A DNA stretch of 55,239 nucleotides, taken from the NCBI GenBank assembly GCA_011620595.1, contig WOYX01000001.1:1-55239 (forward strand), in the 5' to 3' direction. The notes under the pieces are model-generated. The model had not been told where the DNA came from, ran no database searches, and saw only the letters and a program-made list of their open reading frames with translations. This DNA is from Bacteroidales bacterium. Its GTDB lineage: Bacteria > Bacteroidota > Bacteroidia > Bacteroidales > VadinHA17. Positions within the stretch are counted from its first letter, which is position 1; every line of letters begins with the position of its first letter. The position numbers and the translations under genes were made by a program. Shown here in pieces: positions 8,364-18,400 of the stretch.

Positions 8364-9247
8364 TGGAAAGAATCGGCTTCCGGCTTTTTTATGCTGCCAT
8401 CTGGCTGCTTGCCCTGCTCCCCTTCAGAGTACTCTATATCATCTCGGATCTTCTCCAGCCGCTGATATGGCACGTGATACGCTACAGACGGAATGTTGTG
8501 GAAATGAACCTGAAGAATGCCTTCCCGGAGAAAAGACCTGAAGAGAGGAGAAAGATTGCGCGCCGTTTTTACAGCCATTTTACAGATCTCCTATTGGAGA
8601 CGGTCAAGGCTATACACATGAGTCCCGGGCAGATTTCACGCCGCTTCGTAGTGAAAGATACAGGAGAGTTTGACCGTCTCTATGAACAGGGAAGGGACAT
8701 AGTGGCCCTGTGCAGCCATTACAATAACTGGGAGTGGCTCTCTGCAGTGCAGCTTTCCACCCGCCATCAAATAATTACCATTTATAAACCCCTGACAAAC
8801 AAATATTTTGATAGATTTATACTGAAACTCCGGACAAAATACGGCACCAGTGCCACACCCATGCATAACATCATTAGAGAGCTGCTGCGATTCAGGAGTG
8901 AAAATATTCTGACCATGTCGGGCTTCATAGCCGATCAGACACCTACCCGCGGCGACAATAACTTTTGGACCACCTTTCTGAACCAGCAGACTGCCTTCTA
9001 CCGGGGCGCAGAGAAGGTAGCGGTGAAGTACGATATGGCAGTGGTGTTTGTGAAGATCATCAAGGTCAGGAGAGGTTATTATGAGCTCCACAACAGCGTT
9101 ATAACCGAGCATCCCCGTGAGGAGGAGCCTGACCGGATCACCTCAGTGTATGCCTCTATGCTTGAGGAGATGATAAGGGCTCAACCTGAATACTGGCTCT
9201 GGTCCCACAGACGCTGGAAATATAAAAGGCCGATAGACAATGATTAA
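8363..9247 (+). CDS. LpxL/HtrB-type lipid A acyltransferase family protein
   Basis: A 294-residue inner-membrane acyltransferase of the LpxL/HtrB family, which adds secondary acyl chains to lipid A precursors. An N-terminal hydrophobic stretch (FYAAIWLLALLPFRVLYII) is followed by the conserved RRNVVEMNLKNAFPEK and the catalytic H-x4-E motif HYNNWEW; FIADQTPT and the C-terminal PEYWLWSHRRWK are also family signatures. ATG 8363 is preferred over GTG 8360, because it forms a TGATG junction with mtaB. The gene overlaps the following glycosyltransferase by eight bases. Co-expression with two envelope genes fits a role in outer-membrane lipid assembly. Confidence 0.88.
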   Translation: MERIGFRLFYAAIWLLALLPFRVLYIISDLLQPLIWHVIRYRRNVVEMNLKNAFPEKRPEERRKIARRFYSHFTDLLLETVKAIHMSPGQISRRFVVKDTGEFDRLYEQGRDIVALCSHYNNWEWLSAVQLSTRHQIITIYKPLTNKYFDRFILKLRTKYGTSATPMHNIIRELLRFRSENILTMSGFIADQTPTRGDNNFWTTFLNQQTAFYRGAEKVAVKYDMAVVFVKIIKVRRGYYELHNSVITEHPREEEPDRITSVYASMLEEMIRAQPEYWLWSHRRWKYKRPIDND

Positions 9248-10265
9248 GACAGCTGTTGTCATACTTAACTGGAACGGAAAAGAGTTTCTGAGCCGATTCC
9301 TCCCTGGCGTTGTGGAGAACACACTCTCAACGGAAATATCGGTCACTGTCGCTGACAATGCATCGGATGACGGTTCCGTGGAATGGGTACGGGATAACTT
9401 TCCCGATGTAAAGATCATACAGCTCGACAGGAATTACGGCTATGCCGGAGGCTACAACAGGGCACTGCATGAGACGGAGGCGGAGTTCTATATCCTGCTG
9501 AACTCGGATGTGAAGGTGGAACCGGGATGGGCAGAGAAACTTACCACATTCATGGAACTGCATCCCAATGTGGGGGCCTGCCAGCCGAAGATCCGCTCTT
9601 ACGCGGAGCCGGCGGCGTTTGAGTATGCCGGTGCTGCCGGAGGCTACATTGACAACCTTGGCTATCCCTTCTGCCGCGGACGCATCTTCAGTAGTGTTGA
9701 GGTTGACAGCGGGCAGTATGATGATACCCGTGAGATTTTTTGGGCCTCCGGTTCGTGTATGGCAGTAAGGGCCTCGGCCTTCGGACAGTGTGACGGCTTT
9801 GATGAGTCATTCTTTATGCATATGGAGGAGATAGACCTCTGCTGGAGGATGCAGAACGCAGGGTTTACAGTCTGTTATGTGCCGTATGCCACCGTCTGGC
9901 ATGTCGGGGGAGGCACACTCGGCTACGGTTCCCCGTCGAAGATATACTACAACTTCCGCAACAGCCTCATAATGCTGGCAAAAAACCTTCCTGCACGGCA
10001 TCTCAGGAGAACCATCCTTGCTCGGCAGTTGCTTGACGGAGTGGCAGCAGTGGTGCTTCTCTTCCGTGAAGGACGTGCCGCTGCTGCTGCCATACCAAGG
10101 GCACACAGGCACTTCCGCAGGCTCAAAACTGCCATCAAAACCTATAGGGCAATGAATCCGCACCCCGACATGTATCATAATCCACACACCATGATGAACA
10201 AATACCTCCTTTTTGAGTATTATATACGCGGAAGAAAAAAGTTCCGTGAACTGAAGTGGAACTAA
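9240..10265 (+). CDS. Glycosyltransferase family 2 (rhamnosyltransferase-like)
   Basis: A 341-residue GT-A glycosyltransferase. It starts with TAVVILNWNGKEFL, then VADNASDDGS and YILLNSDVKVE, the nucleotide-sugar and metal-binding motifs, and has the conserved acidic block FMHMEEIDLCWRMQNAG. No membrane segment is obvious, so it is probably peripheral on the cytoplasmic face. The sugar and acceptor are not readable from sequence; dTDP-rhamnose transferases are the nearest look-alikes. It overlaps both neighbours (8 bases upstream, 10 downstream), consistent with a lipid or surface-glycan operon. Confidence 0.88.
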   Translation: MIKTAVVILNWNGKEFLSRFLPGVVENTLSTEISVTVADNASDDGSVEWVRDNFPDVKIIQLDRNYGYAGGYNRALHETEAEFYILLNSDVKVEPGWAEKLTTFMELHPNVGACQPKIRSYAEPAAFEYAGAAGGYIDNLGYPFCRGRIFSSVEVDSGQYDDTREIFWASGSCMAVRASAFGQCDGFDESFFMHMEEIDLCWRMQNAGFTVCYVPYATVWHVGGGTLGYGSPSKIYYNFRNSLIMLAKNLPARHLRRTILARQLLDGVAAVVLLFREGRAAAAAIPRAHRHFRRLKTAIKTYRAMNPHPDMYHNPHTMMNKYLLFEYYIRGRKKFRELKWN

Positions 10266-11422
10266 ACAAAAAACAGCAGATGGCAATTTTCCTGACGGTG
10301 GCGCTTACCGTCTATTTTCTGGCCAACCTCTATCTTTATCTCAAGGGCCGCAGGGCGCTCTCAGGAGCCGGACTCCCTGTCAGGGCATATACAGTGATCT
10401 TCCTTCTGCTGGCCTCAGCCTTTGTGGCAGGAAAGATTCTCGAACACAGTTATACCAACCTCTTTTCCGATATTCTCAACGTTATCGGCGGCTTCTGGTT
10501 GGCCTTCATGCTTTACGGATTTTTCCTCTGGCTGACGGCTGATATTCTGCTGCTGCTGCAGAAGCCGTTCCATCTTGTTCCTGATGCTGCACTTCCGAAA
10601 CTCAGATTATGGCTTTTTATTGGCGTCACCTCCGTCACCGCACTCCTGATCATCATCGGTTTTATCAATGCCGTCACTCCGGTCATAAAGCGTTATGACA
10701 TCACTGTCGACAAACATTTCAGGGACGGAAGCGACCAGATGCACATTGTGGCAGTATCTGACATCCACCTGGGAAGCATCATACGAAAGAGGAGCATGAG
10801 ACATCTCTCCGCCATGATCGCTGAAGAGAAGCCGGAGATGGTGCTTTTCCTCGGCGACCTGATTGACGGAAGCATCGGTCCCGTGCTCCGCGACGACCTC
10901 CTTTCGCACCTCTCGCTGCCGCAGCTGCGCTATGGCACTTATGCCATCACCGGAAACCACGAGTTCATGAGTGACCTGAAGAAGTCACTGCCATATATTG
11001 AAAGCAAAGGCATCCGGGTTCTTACCGATGAGACTGTAAGACTTGAAAATGGCGTTCAGATTGTGGGACGGACTGACAGGACCGTCATGCAGGGATCAGG
11101 GAATGGACGTGCCTCGCTCGACTCTCTGCTCGCCGACACCGACTCTTCCCTGCCGGTTATCATGCTGGATCATCAGCCTTACGGTCTCTCCGATCTCGAA
11201 GGCACCATTGTAGACCTCCAGCTTTCCGGGCACACCCACAATGGCCAGATGTGGCCGCTAAATCTCATAACAAAAAGAATGTTTGAGCTGAGTTACGGGT
11301 GGAAGAAGTTCGGTGACACCCATGTGATAGTATCATCAGGATTTGGTATCTGGGGGCCCCGCATGCGGCTGGGCACCAGGCCGGAGATAGTATCCATTCA
11401 CCTCCGAGGCAGGTCAGAGTAA
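10256..11422 (+). CDS. Membrane-anchored metallophosphoesterase
   Basis: A 388-residue protein with about four hydrophobic segments in residues 1-145, then a calcineurin-like phosphoesterase domain: VSDIHLGS, FLGDLIDGS, ITGNHE, LDHQPYG and LSGHTHNGQ. This layout matches YkuE/YaeI-like membrane phosphoesterases; related enzymes act on lipid-linked substrates such as UDP-diacylglucosamine, but which substrate is used here is not known. Translation starts at GTG (10256), ten bases inside the upstream glycosyltransferase gene. The 3' end overlaps murF tail-to-tail by nine bases with no space for a terminator. Confidence 0.88.
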   Translation: MELNKKQQMAIFLTVALTVYFLANLYLYLKGRRALSGAGLPVRAYTVIFLLLASAFVAGKILEHSYTNLFSDILNVIGGFWLAFMLYGFFLWLTADILLLLQKPFHLVPDAALPKLRLWLFIGVTSVTALLIIIGFINAVTPVIKRYDITVDKHFRDGSDQMHIVAVSDIHLGSIIRKRSMRHLSAMIAEEKPEMVLFLGDLIDGSIGPVLRDDLLSHLSLPQLRYGTYAITGNHEFMSDLKKSLPYIESKGIRVLTDETVRLENGVQIVGRTDRTVMQGSGNGRASLDSLLADTDSSLPVIMLDHQPYGLSDLEGTIVDLQLSGHTHNGQMWPLNLITKRMFELSYGWKKFGDTHVIVSSGFGIWGPRMRLGTRPEIVSIHLRGRSE

Positions 11423-12706
11423 AGGAAAAACCTTCTCCATCATCATTCCGCGGGATCCCTTCACCAGGACACTATATCCCTCCGGCCGCTTCTGCCGGAG
11501 CCATTCCGCCACCTCCTCCGATGTGCCGAAGAGTGCTGCCCGCGTGCCTGCAGCCGCCTGCCGGAATTGAGGCCCTGCCAGCAAAATCTCGGCATTGCCG
11601 AGGCTGCTGAGATGCCTCACCACTGACGCATGGCCCGTCTCACTCTCAGACCCCAGTTCGAGCATGTCGCCCAGGATGACCATCTTCTTCTCCGACCTCA
11701 GGGCAGCGAATGAGGCTATGGCTTTCTCCATACTTGAAGGGTTGGCATTGTATGCGTCGCAGATAATGATATTCCTTCCCGTATCAACTACCTGCGAACG
11801 GTTGTTTGCCGGCCGGTATGAAGCTATGGCATCAACAATCTCTTTTGCAGGGACATCAAACAGAAGCCCTGTGGCCATCGCCGCCCGCACGTTGTCAATG
11901 TTGTATGATCCGAACAACCCGGTTTCGAACTCATAACTGCTTTCGTCTACTGACGCCGTGACCCGGAGAGTGAGGCCCTCACCCCCTGCAGGGTCTGCCC
12001 TGAGGCTCCTTCCTGCAGGCGAAGAGTATGGCACTGATCTCCCGGCCAGTGCAACGAGGTCGCTGAGTACTGTGCTCTGATCATTGTATATGGCTGTGCC
12101 GCCACTCTTTCCCAGCCACCTGTAAAGCTCCGATTTAGCTGCCTTAACATCCTCCAGGGAACCGAATCCTTCAATATGCGCTGTACCTATGTTGGTGATG
12201 ATGCCGTGTGTTGGCATGGCCGTCTCGCAAAGTGCCGCAATCTCACCCTTGTGGCTGGCTCCCATCTCCACCACCAGGAATGCTATGTCTTCAGGAGCAC
12301 CGAGCAGTGTAAGGGGGACACCTATATGATTATTGAGGTTGCCAGTCGTGCTGTGCACCCTTCCCTTCCTGGCGAGAACGGCGGTGATAAGTTCGCGGGT
12401 GGTGGTCTTGCCGTTGCTGCCGGTAATTGCTATTACCGGCACGTCGAGACTGCGGCGGTGACGTCTGGCAAGCACGTCGAGCGTCTCGAGGACATCGTTA
12501 ACAACAATATAACCCTCACCTGTCAGTGAAGGATCATCCACCACGGCGGCTATGGCTCCGGCCTCCAGTGCTGCGGGCGCATGCCTGTTGCCATCATGGG
12601 TTGGGCCTCGCAGGGCAAAAAAGATCTCTCCCTTACGCAGCGTTCTCGAGTCTGTGGTTACACCCACACTGCTGCGGTAAAGCTCATACAAGCGGTCAGG
12701 TTCCAT
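11414..12706 (-). CDS. murF: UDP-N-acetylmuramoyl-tripeptide-D-alanyl-D-alanine ligase MurF
   Basis: A 430-residue cytoplasmic Mur ligase that joins D-Ala-D-Ala to UDP-MurNAc-tripeptide. The N-terminal domain shows GVTTDSRTLRKGEIFFALRG, the ATP site ITGSNGKTTTRELI, then NNHIGVPLTLL, MGASHKGEIA and NIGTAHIEGFGS; the C-terminal domain has DAYNANPSSM. It is full length. It lies 67 bases downstream of gldJ, separated by a terminator hairpin, so expression depends on read-through or its own promoter. A gldJ-murF neighbourhood is, to my knowledge, also seen in other Bacteroidota. Confidence 0.95.
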   Translation of the reverse strand: MEPDRLYELYRSSVGVTTDSRTLRKGEIFFALRGPTHDGNRHAPAALEAGAIAAVVDDPSLTGEGYIVVNDVLETLDVLARRHRRSLDVPVIAITGSNGKTTTRELITAVLARKGRVHSTTGNLNNHIGVPLTLLGAPEDIAFLVVEMGASHKGEIAALCETAMPTHGIITNIGTAHIEGFGSLEDVKAAKSELYRWLGKSGGTAIYNDQSTVLSDLVALAGRSVPYSSPAGRSLRADPAGGEGLTLRVTASVDESSYEFETGLFGSYNIDNVRAAMATGLLFDVPAKEIVDAIASYRPANNRSQVVDTGRNIIICDAYNANPSSMEKAIASFAALRSEKKMVILGDMLELGSESETGHASVVRHLSSLGNAEILLAGPQFRQAAAGTRAALFGTSEEVAEWLRQKRPEGYSVLVKGSRGMMMEKVFPLL

Positions 12707-12711
12707 AAACT

Positions 12712-12748
12712 CTAAAAAGAGGCCTCACTACTTTTGATAATGAGGCCT
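12712..12748 (-). terminator. Rho-independent terminator downstream of gldJ
   Basis: On the minus strand AGGCCTCA and TGAGGCCT (bases 12720-12727 and 12741-12748) form a perfect 8-base stem with a 13-base loop, followed by TCTTTTTAGA. It stands between gldJ and murF. Confidence 0.75.
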
Positions 12749-12772
12749 GATATTTTCCGAAGGTCCTTATAA

Positions 12773-14260
12773 TTACAGTCCTGAGGGACTCCCCACCCGG
12801 ATCATCGCGCACCTGAAACCCAGGTCATCGCGTGATGCCTCCTGGTCAAGATAACGGCGGGTGGAAGGATTGAGCCAGTAGGCCCTGTCTTTCCATGATC
12901 CGCCCTTGATGACCCTGGCCCTGTCATTGATAAGGGTCACATAGTCATTGTCGGTCTCGTTCTGAGAATACATTCTTTCAGTCTGGGGAAGGTCGGCGTT
13001 GCCTGACCATTCGAGGCTGGAGGAGATGCTCGAGATTACGTCACCGTCAAGGTAGTTCCTGTAATCCGACTTCTGGTAGTTATACCTGTCGGCCACATCC
13101 TCGGGCTTGACAGTGTCTATCTGCAGCCGTCCCAGCCTGTCCTTCTCCACCACCATGCCATTGGCATCACGACGCAGGTCGGTGAAGACGTTACCCCTGA
13201 ACGGGTTGAACATATCCACATCCTCAGAGGAGAGCGGACGGTAAACATCCTGCACCCACTCATTCACGTTGCCGGCCATGCAATAGAGGCCGTAATCATT
13301 GGGCCAGTAGGACCTCACATCCACGGTTATGCTACCGCCATCGTTGAGGTTACCGGCCACACCCATCATGTCACCGCGGCCACGGACGAAGTTGGCCATG
13401 AACTCACCCCTGTGCTTGGGTGTGGCGTTGCGCACGTTGTGCCCGTCCCACGGGTAAATGGCTCTCTCGTATATCCTCTCCTCAAAGGTGTTGCCCCTGA
13501 GGCCGTAGGCTGCGAACTCCCACTCGGCCTCCGTCGGCAGACGGTAACGGGGAAGAAGGATACCATCCTCCTGCCGCACGCGCGGGTGAAGCTCATCAAC
13601 CCTCTGTCCCGGCACACCTTCATACTGCCCGGCAAGATATGATTCGGTGTTGAAGTTGTTGGCACCGGACTGCTCAACATTGGCATCCTGCCACTTGCTG
13701 TCAAGGAGTATCTGCTCATTGACCCTGTCGGTACGCCATACGCAGTAGTCGTTGGCCTGAAGCCAGCTTACGCCGACAACCGGGTAGGTATTGTACGAGG
13801 GGTGCCTGAAATAATACTGAACATAAGGCTCATTGAAAGCCAGCGGGCTTCTCCATACCAGCGTATCGGGAAGGGCACGGCGGTGCACCTCGGGATAATC
13901 GCTGTAAACACGCCTCAGCCAGTAGAGATACTCGCGGTAATCGAGGTTGGTAACCTCTGTCTCATCCATATAGAAGGATGACACGGTCACCCTGCGGGGG
14001 TTGTTGTTCCAGTCGAACATCACATCCTGCTCCACACGCCCCATGGTGAAGGTACCGCCTTCAATGAGAACGAGGTTGGGGCCGGTGATCTGCTCCGATG
14101 CTTCCCCGATAGGATAGCCGAGATCATTAACATCACTCGACCTGGGATCACGGTAACTCCATCCGGTGGTAGGAGATACATTATCCTGTTTCCCTCCCTT
14201 GCAGGAAAAGAGAAAGAGTGCAACAACCAAAAAAACCGGTAAAGCTCTGAGTCTATACAT
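12773..14260 (-). CDS. gldJ: T9SS/gliding lipoprotein GldJ (FGE-sulfatase-like fold)
   Basis: A 495-residue lipoprotein: signal peptide with lipobox LFSC (Cys20), then a formylglycine-generating-enzyme-like domain with LIEGGTFTMGRVEQD, FYMDETEVTNLDYREYL, PVVGVSWLQANDYC, RLPTEAEWEFAA, MAGNVNEWVQD and the C-terminal RVIKGGSWKDRA and DLGFRC. GldJ is required for gliding and stabilises the T9SS complex with GldK/GldN; it sits in the outer membrane facing the periplasm. Length and motif order fit GldJ better than GldK or a sulfatase-maturing enzyme, and its location next to porU supports the assignment, since gldJ and porU are adjacent in Flavobacterium johnsoniae. A terminator hairpin follows. 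Confidence 0.88.
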   Translation of the reverse strand: MYRLRALPVFLVVALFLFSCKGGKQDNVSPTTGWSYRDPRSSDVNDLGYPIGEASEQITGPNLVLIEGGTFTMGRVEQDVMFDWNNNPRRVTVSSFYMDETEVTNLDYREYLYWLRRVYSDYPEVHRRALPDTLVWRSPLAFNEPYVQYYFRHPSYNTYPVVGVSWLQANDYCVWRTDRVNEQILLDSKWQDANVEQSGANNFNTESYLAGQYEGVPGQRVDELHPRVRQEDGILLPRYRLPTEAEWEFAAYGLRGNTFEERIYERAIYPWDGHNVRNATPKHRGEFMANFVRGRGDMMGVAGNLNDGGSITVDVRSYWPNDYGLYCMAGNVNEWVQDVYRPLSSEDVDMFNPFRGNVFTDLRRDANGMVVEKDRLGRLQIDTVKPEDVADRYNYQKSDYRNYLDGDVISSISSSLEWSGNADLPQTERMYSQNETDNDYVTLINDRARVIKGGSWKDRAYWLNPSTRRYLDQEASRDDLGFRCAMIRVGSPSGL

Positions 14261-14336
14261 AGCGCTAAAAGGTTAACTTATTTAATTTTCAACATTAGAA
14301 TTTTAATCTGTTGCATTACACGCTGCATCAAAATAA

Positions 14337-15326
14337 CTACAAAAGAGGTAACTTTATTATATGTATTACCCTTCTTTTTTCAACATTATTGAAAGCCAGT
14401 GAGAGCCCTGCCCGGACTATGGCCGTGCCCCCGAAAGTAAAATTATTTCCGGCAATAGCATAACTGTATGATAATATGATCCTTACAGAGCCGGTGCTCC
14501 ATCCCGCAGCCGGTTGAACAGTGGTAAAGCCCCCGTAATACTCTTTTCCTTCAACACTGAATGAGTGCCAGGCAGACAGGCCGAAAAGAAGGTCACCGTA
14601 TCCGGCCTCAGCACCGGCATGAACGGTAAGGTCACTGCCCTGAACCGACAGAGTGACATATGGCCCGACAGTTAGCTTGCTGCTACCGGGATTGAAAGAG
14701 CTTCCTGCCGTTACATTAATCAGCCGCCTGAGCCTGTTGTGAGCCTGCTGATCATCACCCAGCTGAGGCTGGGTAAGATGCATGACCGACACTCCGCCGT
14801 ACCACGGTGCGGTGGCGAATGATACTCCGACGCCAAGGTCAAAGCGGGCAATGTTACCCGGCCCTGTATAGTCTGAAGAGCCGCCGGTGATGCCCCTGAA
14901 GGGATCGATATCTTCCGGCAGTATTATGGATCCGCTGCTGATACCGCGCCATATCAGTGAAGCGGTAAGGCCGGCATTGAAAAAGAGGTCCCTGCCGGCA
15001 CGCAGATGGTACGCATAGGAGGCCCCTGCCCTGTAGTCATTCATCACCTCTCCCGTCATGTCATCACTCATCCAGATACCGGCACCGCCGTGAAGCAAAG
15101 GTATGTAGAAGTCTGCCGAGGCATAGGCGGAACGGAGTCCGAAACCCCCGGCGGGAAGAAAGGAGAAGGCCGACAGATTAATGACGCTGCTGCCTGTGGC
15201 ACCGGCATAGGCAGGATTATACATGAAATGCATGCCTGATACCGATCCGTACCATGTATCCTGACCGTGCACTGCCGCCGGGCAGAGGAGAATAAACACC
15301 AAAATAGTCCTGTATCTGATCCTCAT
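14337..15326 (-). CDS. PorP/SprF family T9SS membrane protein
   Basis: A 329-residue outer-membrane beta-barrel of the PorP/SprF family. A signal peptide (FILLCPAAVHGQ) is followed by the family opening MHFMYNPAYAGATGS, then repeated amphipathic strands and YYGGFTTV. PorP links the T9SS to the PorK/N ring through PorE, while SprF-type members serve single large adhesins. The frame extends to a TTG at 15341, but ATG 15326 gives the normal signal peptide. It is divergent from porU; a minus-strand box TATCTTTG (15405-15398) lies 71 bases upstream. No SprB-like adhesin is adjacent, so PorP-type and SprF-type roles remain open. Confidence 0.85.
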   Translation of the reverse strand: MRIRYRTILVFILLCPAAVHGQDTWYGSVSGMHFMYNPAYAGATGSSVINLSAFSFLPAGGFGLRSAYASADFYIPLLHGGAGIWMSDDMTGEVMNDYRAGASYAYHLRAGRDLFFNAGLTASLIWRGISSGSIILPEDIDPFRGITGGSSDYTGPGNIARFDLGVGVSFATAPWYGGVSVMHLTQPQLGDDQQAHNRLRRLINVTAGSSFNPGSSKLTVGPYVTLSVQGSDLTVHAGAEAGYGDLLFGLSAWHSFSVEGKEYYGGFTTVQPAAGWSTGSVRIILSYSYAIAGNNFTFGGTAIVRAGLSLAFNNVEKRRVIHIIKLPLL

Positions 15327-15397
15327 GGTCCTGTTCCGCAATTATCAACGGGCCGGTGTCATCAATATTTTACCGCCGGCTTGCATCATTCCGGGAG

Positions 15398-15424
15398 CAA
15401 AGATAACCTACTTCACTATCTTTG
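15398..15424. promoter_or_regulatory. Divergent -7 boxes forming a perfect inverted repeat (porP-like/porU)
   Basis: CAAAGATA (15398-15405) and TATCTTTG (15417-15424) are exact reverse complements separated by 11 bases. Read outward, each is a TAnnTTTG box, one toward the porP-like gene and one toward porU. The plus box ends only five bases before the porU ATG, so its transcript would be leaderless or nearly so. Only the minus box has a possible TTG (15430-15428) upstream, at a slightly long 22-base spacing. Confidence 0.5.
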
Positions 15425-15429
15425 CACCA

Positions 15430-18400
15430 ATGAGATTGAAAAGCCTTATCCTGCTGACCTCAATTCTGCTGCCCGGAGTTCATCATGCGGCAGCGGACGG
15501 CTATGCATCGGCGTCAGTGCTTGGCACGGGCCAATGGATTAAGATCGGGGTCACCGAGGCAGGGGTTTACAGGCTCGACTACTCACGCATACGGGCCATG
15601 GGTATCACCAACCCGGGTAACGTTGTCCTCTACGGCAACAACAGGGGCCAGCTCTCATTTTACAACGACGGCACAGCACCCGACGACCTGAGAAAGATAG
15701 CAGTCCATGTTGAGACAGGCATTGACGGCATCTTTAACGAAGGTGATTACCTGCTTTTTTATGCCGAAGGAACACACCGGTGGGTCTTTGACAGATCGGA
15801 GAAGACCTACAGGTTTGTGAGGCACTTCTACTCTGACACTGCCTGGTATTTCATGACCTCACAACCGGGAGGCATGCTTCGGGCTGTTACCGAAACGACT
15901 CCCACAGAGCCCGTAAACAGGTCCTCACAGGCTACGGATGTAACCTATCGCCATGAGATCGAGGCGGTGAACCTCATCAGGTCAGGGAGAGAGTGGTACC
16001 AACAGGTAGTGCAGGGAGCGGAGAATGATGTCGGACCGGAGTTCACAGACCTTTTGCCGGGCGAAAGAGTCAGGTACAGCGTCAGGGTTTTGGGACGGTC
16101 AGACAGCGGCAGCGCCTTCTCCCTGAGACAAGAGTCTCAGGAGCTGAATATGATTGCCGTCACCGCGGTCAATATGACCGATCTGAACGGCATCTTTGCA
16201 TCAGTAGCCACCGTGGCCGACTCATGCCTGCCCGACTCACCGGCCCCGTCATTCAGCCTGACATGGTCCTCCGGCGGCAACCTGGCAGCAACAGGTTACA
16301 TAGATTACGTCGACTTCCAGGCCAGGGCCGGACTGCAATACCGCGCAAGACAACTCTTCATCACTGACACCCGAACGGTGGCGCCAGGCGCGATCACCCG
16401 CTTCACGGTCGGAGGATCCTCCTCCCTGAAAGTGTGGGATGTCACAGACCCCTTCGCCCCCAGGATCATGCAGACCTCACAGGCATCAGGCAGCACACTC
16501 TTCACCGCTGCCACCGACACCCTGCGAAAATTCGTGGCCTTTGAAGCCGGAAGCCTGAAGCAGCCGGTCACTGAGGCAGTTGCGGTGCCGAACCAGAACC
16601 TTCATTCGCTTGCCCCTGCCAACATGATCATCGTTACCCACCCCCTGTTTGAGTCTTATGCAATAAAACTGGCAGAACTGCATATGGCTGATGACGGAAC
16701 AACTTCAATCATTGTCACTCCCGGGCAGATTTACAATGAGTTTTCAGGAGGAATACCCGATGCAGCCGCAATTAGGAATTTCGTGAGGATGATCCGTGAC
16801 AGGGGTGCAGGAACGCCATCACCCCTAAGATACCTGCTGCTCTTCGGTGACGGGTCATACGACAACAGGACAGCTCCGCCCGGCAACACTGCCTTCATAC
16901 CAACATGGCAGTCGGTCAACTCCCATACAGGAGTGCTCTCCTTCACTTCTGACGATTTCTACGGGCTTCTTGACGACGGTGATGGTGAAGCTGAAGGTCT
17001 CCTTGACATCGGCATAGGGAGGCTGCCTGCCTCCGACACCGCCTCGGCGGGGGTGATGGTGAGAAAGATAGCCTCTTACATGAGCAGCGCCGCAATGGGC
17101 TCCTGGCGTAACGTGCTATGTCTCGTGGCTGATGATGAAGACTCCAATCTGCATATGAATGATGCCGAAGGACTGGCCTCCACGGCTGCTGCAGCAGCAC
17201 CTTCGCTCATGACCGAGAAGATTTATCTTGACTCCTACAGGCAGATAACGACGGTGACGGGAAGCTCCTACCCCGATGCGGTCAGGGCTGTCGACGACCG
17301 CATGGCATCAGGCTGTCTGATAATGAACTATGTGGGTCATGGTAATGAGACAGGACTGGCACATGAGAGGGTCATAAGGACAGACAACATCAACTCATGG
17401 GAGAACTTCGGCATGCTGCCGCTCTTCATCACTGCCACCTGTGAGTTCTCAAGGTTTGACGATGTAGATATCAGCCAGGCTACGGGGCTCGTTTCGGCAA
17501 AGACCTCAGCCGGAGAGATGGTGCTGCTCAATCCCCATGGGGGAGGGATAGCGCTTATGAGCACTACACGGGTGGTATATTCGGCTCCCAACTACATCCT
17601 GAACCGCAACATCTACGACTTTGCCTTTGAAACAGCTCCTGACGGCCGTTCCATGAGGCTTGGCGACATCATCAGGCTGGCCAAGGTCAACGCCGGAACC
17701 GGGATGAACAAACGCAACTTCCTGCTTCTCGGCGACCCCGCCCTGAGGCTTGCCTGGCCGATGCAGGGCAGGGTGGTCACCGACAGCATCAACAGCATCT
17801 CCGTTGAATACCCCACAGACACACTGAAGGCGCTCTCGTGTGTTACCGTGAGCGGCCACATGGAAGATAATGAAGGTAATCTGCTGAAAGGCTTTAACGG
17901 CACCGTATGGCCAACCGTTCTCGACAAGAGCAGCTATGTCACAACACTGGCCAATGACGGCGGCACACCCATGACCTACCCCGTTACCGGCAATATTCTT
18001 TTCAGGGGTACGGCCACTGTCACTGAGGGCAGGTTCAGCTTCTCGTTCATGGTTCCTCTCGATATAAATTACTCATATGGCAAGGGGAGCATCATCTATT
18101 ATGCCTGTGACGAAAACAGTGACATCAACGGCAGCTTCAATGAGATCACCGTGGGAGGCTTCTCCGGAATCAACAGCAATGATACCGATGGTCCGGCTGT
18201 CAGGCTCTTTATGAATGACACCCTCTTCAGCGACGGGGGTATTACTGACACCTCTCCCACGCTGCTGGCGCTGCTATCCGATGAATCGGGGATCAACGCC
18301 ACCGGCACCGGCCTAGGGCATGACATCATAGTCTGGCTGGATGATGATATGTCGAATGCAGTGGTGCTCAACAGCCTGTACCGCTCAGACGTCGGAACAC

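Noticed and set aside
15325-15429. Longer porU start
   Set aside because: It would overlap the divergent porP-like start, include both promoter boxes and bury the signal peptide 35 residues inside the protein.
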